A DNA stretch of 64,000 bases, taken from contig NZ_MRCM01000017.1 in assembly GCF_002303885.1 (NCBI RefSeq), positions 1-64,000 of the forward strand, read 5' to 3'. Below the pieces are notes generated by a model that saw nothing but the letters and a program-made list of their open reading frames with translations, was not told where the DNA came from and searched no databases. The position numbers and the translations under genes are program-made. The stretch comes from Flavobacterium sp. ACN2 (lineage in GTDB: Bacteria > Bacteroidota > Bacteroidia > Flavobacteriales > Flavobacteriaceae). Positions 60,131-64,000 of this stretch are shown one piece after another. Every line of letters starts with the position of its first letter. Within the stretch, counting starts at the first letter, position 1.

Positions 60131-61009
60131 CTATAAAATTCGTTTTAAACCAGAAAACTCCTCACGATATTGGCTTGGAGTACAATTTTTTGTTGCTTTA
60201 AAACTGCGATTGAAGTTTGCTATATTATTAAAACCAGATTTAAAAGCCACTTCAGAAACACTCATATCTTTTTCTACTAGCCAACGCGCTGCATAACCAA
60301 TACGAATGTCATTTATATAATTCACAAAAGTTTTTCCGGTTCTCTTTTTAATGAATCGGTTAAAAGAAATTATAGACATACTCGCCACATTTGCTACGTC
60401 TTCTAAAGTAATTTTTTCAGCAAAATGTTTTTGCACATATTCGTAAACTAACTTCATTTTATCATAATCATCAAAAGTATCATAGTCTACTGTATAAGTC
60501 GAAAGCAAACGCTGATTTCTGGAATTGGCCAGATCATACAGTAAAGATGTAATCTCTAAAAAATAATCCATACCATCCAGCTTAGAAAGCCTTACAAGCC
60601 TTGGCATCAATTCTTCGGCTGTTTTTTTAGAAAAAAGAATCCCATGAATTGATCTATTAAACATATCTCGAATCGGATTCATGATACGTCTTGCAAGCAA
60701 AGATTCATGAAATAAATCATTATGAAATTGAATCGTAATTTCGTGTATTTTTTTATTTGTGCATTTATTCAATTCCCAGCCGTGATATAAATTGGGACCA
60801 ATCAAAACCAGCTCGACATTATCAATTTCTTCAATATTATCTCCTACAACCCTTTTAACCCCTTTTCCATTCTGAATAAAATTGATCTCAAATTCTGGAT
60901 GATAATGAACAGGAAAATCAAAACTATCTTTTACACGATCAAAAACCAAAAAGCTGTCACTCGCAGCAAGCGGTGCTATTTCTCTATAAAAATTCTTCGT
61001 ATTACTCAT
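60131..61009 (-). CDS. AraC family transcriptional regulator
   Basis: A 292-aa regulator from ATG 61009, which gives MSNTKNFYREIAPL; the longer start at 61054 is less natural. The N-terminal cupin (about 1-120: FPVHYHPEFEINFIQNGKG, LVLIGPNLYHGWELN) binds a ligand. The C-terminal double HTH (about 190-290) has TLEDVANVASMSIISFNRFIKKRTGKTFVNYINDIRIGYAARWL and VAFKSGFNNIANFNRSFKATKNCTPSQYREE. Standing between the SusC operon and the GH26-transporter genes, it probably controls the mannan locus, in place of a hybrid two-component system. Confidence 0.95.
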   Translation of the reverse strand: MSNTKNFYREIAPLAASDSFLVFDRVKDSFDFPVHYHPEFEINFIQNGKGVKRVVGDNIEEIDNVELVLIGPNLYHGWELNKCTNKKIHEITIQFHNDLFHESLLARRIMNPIRDMFNRSIHGILFSKKTAEELMPRLVRLSKLDGMDYFLEITSLLYDLANSRNQRLLSTYTVDYDTFDDYDKMKLVYEYVQKHFAEKITLEDVANVASMSIISFNRFIKKRTGKTFVNYINDIRIGYAARWLVEKDMSVSEVAFKSGFNNIANFNRSFKATKNCTPSQYREEFSGLKRIL

Positions 61010-61313
61010 CTTAAAAACTATTTCAGGAAAACAAATGTTCTTTTTTTGATGCAATAATATGATATATAATTGATAAAATAATATTAATTACACTATAATC
61101 ATCCGTTTATCTTTGAAAAAATTAATTTATCATTTCTTTAAAAAGAACATTAATAATAAACATTAATCATTTTTTATTAAATAACTTTTTATAGTTTTAA
61201 TAATTTTAACGCTAATCGCATAGAGAATTTTCGACAGAAGAAATGCTATTATTTAAAAACCGTAAACCCTTGTTTAGTTAGCATTTAGCTAAACAGCCAA
61301 CTCTTATTTTTCG
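61010..61313. promoter_or_regulatory. AT-rich divergent regulatory region between AraC and GH26 genes
   Basis: A 304-bp gap. TATCTTTG at 61108-61115 (plus) fits TAnnTTTG but lies 198 bp from the GH26 ATG, which would leave a long leader. A GTTAGCATTTAGCTAAAC segment near 61278-61295 contains an imperfect inverted repeat that could be a regulator site. The rest is unremarkable. Confidence 0.4.
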
Positions 61314-62450
61314 ATGAAAAAACATTTTTTAACGCTTTTAACTGTAACTGCACTAAGCAGTTCGTGTTGGTCTCAAAAAAGCACTAGTAATATTAATTTG
61401 TCACTTTCAGATAAAAAAGCAACAATAGAAACTAAAACTTTATATAAAGAACTTAATACTTTAACTCAAAAAGGTTTCTTATTCGGACATCAAGACGACT
61501 TGGCTTATGGTGTAAAATGGAAATACGAAAAGGGACGCAGTGACATAAAAGATGTTGTTGGAGATTATCCTGCGGTTTATGGCTGGGATATTGCGGGTTT
61601 AGAAAATGACAGTCCGAATAATATTGATGGAGTTCCTTTTGCTAAAATGAAACAATATATTATTGAGGCAGATTCTAGAGGCGGAATTTCGACTATCAGC
61701 TGGCATTTTGACAATCCTGCAACAGGAAAAAATGCTTGGGATAATGTTCCAAATTCTTTAAAAACGATTCTCCCTGGAGCCGAAAATCATAAAAAATTTA
61801 CTTCTTGGCTAGACAAAGCAGCTGTTTTCTTTTTGTCTTTAAAGGATAAAAATGGCAAAAATATTCCGATACTTTTCAGGCCTTTCCATGAACTTACTGG
61901 CGGATGGTTTTGGTGGGGAAAAGGAAATTGCACTCCAGAGGAATTCAAAACCGCTTGGAAATTCACTTTTGATTACCTTCAGAAAAAAGGGGTTCACAAC
62001 TTGATTTATGTTTATAACACAGGAAGTTTTGGAAGCGAAAACGACTTTCTAGCCAATTATCCTGGAGATGATTATACCGACATGTTGAGTTTTGACACCT
62101 ACCAAAACAGTAATGATCCAAATGGCGAAAAATTCGTTGCTGAAGTTCAAAATCAATTTAAAATATTAAACGAAATCAGCTCAAAAAAACACAAATTAAT
62201 GGCACTCGCTGAAGCTGGTTATGAAGCCGTTCCAGACCCAAAATGGTGGACGGGAACTTTACTGAAAGCAATTGGAGATTATAAAATTTCTTATGTATTG
62301 CTTTGGAGAAATCACGGATGGCAGGAAAAAGAGCAAAAAATGCATTATTATGCGCCATTTTCAGGCCAAGTAAGCGAAAAAGATTTTATCGATTTTTACA
62401 ATCTCGACCAGACTATCTTTGAAAAAGACATTCAGAAAAAATTAAAATAA
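61314..62450 (+). CDS. GH26 endo-beta-1,4-mannanase
   Basis: A 378-aa secreted enzyme with signal peptide ending CWSQ. Strong GH26 marks: GFLFGHQDDLAYGVKW, DVVGDYPAVYGWDIAGLE, the acid/base Glu193 in FRPFHELTGGWFWWG, and the nucleophile Glu300 in MALAEAGYE. It cuts beta-1,4-mannan, glucomannan or galactomannan backbones, or takes mannobiose from their ends. The symporter gene follows after 36 bp, so it is first in the plus-strand half of the locus. Confidence 0.95.
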   Translation: MKKHFLTLLTVTALSSSCWSQKSTSNINLSLSDKKATIETKTLYKELNTLTQKGFLFGHQDDLAYGVKWKYEKGRSDIKDVVGDYPAVYGWDIAGLENDSPNNIDGVPFAKMKQYIIEADSRGGISTISWHFDNPATGKNAWDNVPNSLKTILPGAENHKKFTSWLDKAAVFFLSLKDKNGKNIPILFRPFHELTGGWFWWGKGNCTPEEFKTAWKFTFDYLQKKGVHNLIYVYNTGSFGSENDFLANYPGDDYTDMLSFDTYQNSNDPNGEKFVAEVQNQFKILNEISSKKHKLMALAEAGYEAVPDPKWWTGTLLKAIGDYKISYVLLWRNHGWQEKEQKMHYYAPFSGQVSEKDFIDFYNLDQTIFEKDIQKKLK

Positions 62451-62486
62451 TTGCCCCAAATAAATTACAACCTTAAAAAATAACCA

Positions 62487-63878
62487 ATGCACGACAAAAT
62501 TAGTTTAAAAGAAAAAATCGGTTACGGACTTGGAGACGCTGCTTCTTCTATGTTCTGGAAAATCTTTAGCATGTATCTGCTATTTTTCTACACCGACGTT
62601 TTCGGATTGGCGCCTGCTGTAGTAGGAACTATGTTTTTAATTACTAGAATCTGGGACTCATGTTTTGACCCAATTGTTGGAATTCTGGCTGACAGAACCA
62701 AAAGCAAATGGGGAAAATTTAGACCTTATTTACTTTGGGTAGCGATACCTTTTGCCGTGATTGGAGTTTTAACTTTTTACACTCCAGATTTTGATGAAAA
62801 AGGAAAAATTATTTACGCCTATGTGACCTATTCCTTAATGATGATGATTTATTCTTTAATCAACGTTCCTTACGCTTCACTTTTGGGCGTAATGTCATCT
62901 GATAGAAAAGAAAGAAACACACTTTCGTCTTATCGAATGGTTTTTGCTTTTGGAGGAAGTCTTTTAGCGCTTTGGCTAATTGAACCTTTGGTAAATTATT
63001 TTGGAGGAAATTTAAATTCTAAAACGGGCTGGCTGGCAACAATTGCCGTCTTCGGATTAATTACAACTGTCTTTTTCTGGGCTTGTTTTGCCTTCACTAA
63101 AGAAAGAATCAAACCTATTGCAGATGAACAGAATAACTTGAAAGAAGATTTAAAAGATCTTTGGAAAAATAAACCTTGGTGGATTTTATTGGGAGCCGGA
63201 ATCGGAGCTTTGGTATTCAATTCTATTCGTGACGGGGCTGCCGTTTACTACTTCAAATATTATGTAAGCAGTTCTGTAAATTTTGATTTTTCGCTTTTCG
63301 GAACCGATTTCCACATGACGCCAACTTCAATTTATTTGGTTTTAGGACAAGCAGCAAACATTATCGGAGTAATCATTGCAACACCAATTGCCAATAAAAT
63401 TGGTAAAAAGAAAACCTTTTTTGGTGCAATGGCTTTGGCAGCAATTTTAAGTCTGATTTTCTATTTATTCGGAAAAGAAGATGTTTTCTTAATTATGAGT
63501 TTTCAAGTTTTAATCAGCATTTGTGCGGGCTGTATTTTTCCTTTAATCTGGTCCATGTACGCCGACAGTGCCGATTATTCTGAATGGAAACAAGGACGTA
63601 GAGCAACAGGATTAGTTTTCTCTGCTTCATCTATGTCGCAAAAATTTGGATGGACGATTGGTGGCGCAGGAGCAGGATGGCTTTTAGGATATTACGGTTT
63701 TCAAGCCAATGTTGAGCAGACCGCAACAGCACAAAACGGAATTCAGCTAATGTTAAGCATATTGCCAGCAATTGCGGCCGCAATTTCAGTAGCTTTTATA
63801 GCATTTTACCCTTTATCAGAAGAGAAATTACAGATTATAGAACAAGATTTAAACGAAAAAAGAGATCAAAATCATTAA
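62487..63878 (+). CDS. GPH-family sugar:cation symporter (probable mannoside transporter)
   Basis: A 463-aa, 12-helix inner-membrane protein of the glycoside-pentoside-hexuronide family: KIGYGLGDAASSMFWKIFSMYLLFFYTDVFGL, WDSCFDPIVGILADRT, KWGKFRPYLLW. Family members co-transport sugars with H+ or Na+. With GH26 before it and a likely GH130 enzyme after it, the probable substrate is mannobiose or a mannosyl-glucose disaccharide; this is inferred from context. Confidence 0.93.
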   Translation: MHDKISLKEKIGYGLGDAASSMFWKIFSMYLLFFYTDVFGLAPAVVGTMFLITRIWDSCFDPIVGILADRTKSKWGKFRPYLLWVAIPFAVIGVLTFYTPDFDEKGKIIYAYVTYSLMMMIYSLINVPYASLLGVMSSDRKERNTLSSYRMVFAFGGSLLALWLIEPLVNYFGGNLNSKTGWLATIAVFGLITTVFFWACFAFTKERIKPIADEQNNLKEDLKDLWKNKPWWILLGAGIGALVFNSIRDGAAVYYFKYYVSSSVNFDFSLFGTDFHMTPTSIYLVLGQAANIIGVIIATPIANKIGKKKTFFGAMALAAILSLIFYLFGKEDVFLIMSFQVLISICAGCIFPLIWSMYADSADYSEWKQGRRATGLVFSASSMSQKFGWTIGGAGAGWLLGYYGFQANVEQTATAQNGIQLMLSILPAIAAAISVAFIAFYPLSEEKLQIIEQDLNEKRDQNH

Positions 63879-63905
63879 AAACAAAAGACATAGAAATCAA
63901 TTGAT

Positions 63906-64000
63906 ATGACAACGATAACATCTTCAGCCACTTTTCAAGAAAGAAAATCGGCATTAGAAAAACAACATAAAACATTGCTTGAGCAAAAAAACGAACCTCA
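63906..64000 (+). CDS. Start of a probable GH130 mannoside phosphorylase (cut by the window end)
   Basis: The first 31 codons only: MTTITSSATFQERK..., LEKQHKTLLEQKNEP. The spaced pattern FQERKxxLEKxHxxLLxxKNEP is like the N-terminus of GH130 beta-1,4-mannosyl-glucose phosphorylases. These split the disaccharide with phosphate to mannose-1-phosphate and glucose. ATG 63906 is 27 bp after the symporter stop, so it continues the operon. The rest lies outside the window. Confidence 0.6.
   Translation, partial: MTTITSSATFQERKSALEKQHKTLLEQKNEP

Overview
The window is a stretch of a low-GC Bacteroidota chromosome, almost certainly Flavobacterium or a close relative. The evidence is the many TAnnTTTG -7 promoter boxes with no Shine-Dalgarno pattern, SusC/SusD-type glycan uptake genes, type IX secretion (T9SS) type B C-terminal domains, 2TM-domain proteins, LytTR signalling, secreted proteins with signal peptides ending in SAQ or SFSQ, and short palindromic repeats between genes.

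Layout. 1-3911: palindromic repeats, a GxxExxY endonuclease-like gene, a CCA-adding enzyme with an HD domain, heme A synthase (ctaA) and a small secreted plug-like protein. 3912-10882 (minus): TonB-dependent receptor, DUF2141 protein, TPR-like secreted protein, a LytS-type histidine kinase fused to a 2TM domain, four stand-alone 2TM genes and a LytTR regulator. 11024-15433 (plus): DinB, YciI, a sugar acetyltransferase, a VOC protein, a ClC channel and an HPP protein. 15632-17736: PRiA4-ORF3-like protein, a four-helix-bundle (S23/IVS) gene inside an inverted-repeat element, and a nucleoid-associated protein. 17828-19233: a TetR regulator and an SDR oxidoreductase, both with a GGAACnATCGTTCC operator. 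19461-29117: a GAF-like protein, an HD-PycTM membrane protein, a very large metallophosphoesterase / kinase-like / beta-barrel protein, and two less well defined proteins. 29224-35953: an ABC transporter and two T9SS-exported adhesin-like proteins. 36097-48240: housekeeping genes (typA, rpsT, two tRNA-Glu, proS, rimO), a hybrid two-component pair and envelope proteins. 48650-49744: a porin.

50354-64000 is a polysaccharide utilisation locus. On the minus strand: SusC, SusD, two surface glycan-binding lipoproteins, a GH27 alpha-galactosidase and a GH5 endo-glycanase, with an AraC regulator upstream. Divergently on the plus strand: a GH26 beta-mannanase, a GPH-family sugar:cation symporter, and the start of what looks like a GH130 mannoside phosphorylase cut by the window edge. 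Together these predict galactomannan or glucomannan use: surface capture and endo-cleavage, import by SusCD, debranching, import of mannobiose-like sugars, and phosphorolysis.

The most unusual features are (i) at least six families of intergenic inverted repeats, one of which encloses a four-helix-bundle gene and looks like the parent of shorter, empty copies elsewhere in the window; (ii) five 2TM domains in a row in one operon, one fused to the histidine kinase; (iii) an HD phosphohydrolase fused to a PycTM-like effector domain without a nearby cyclase; (iv) a three-part phosphoesterase / kinase-like / barrel lipoprotein, near a second protein with a similar putative catalytic signature. No CRISPR array, rRNA operon, prophage or complete transposase gene was seen.
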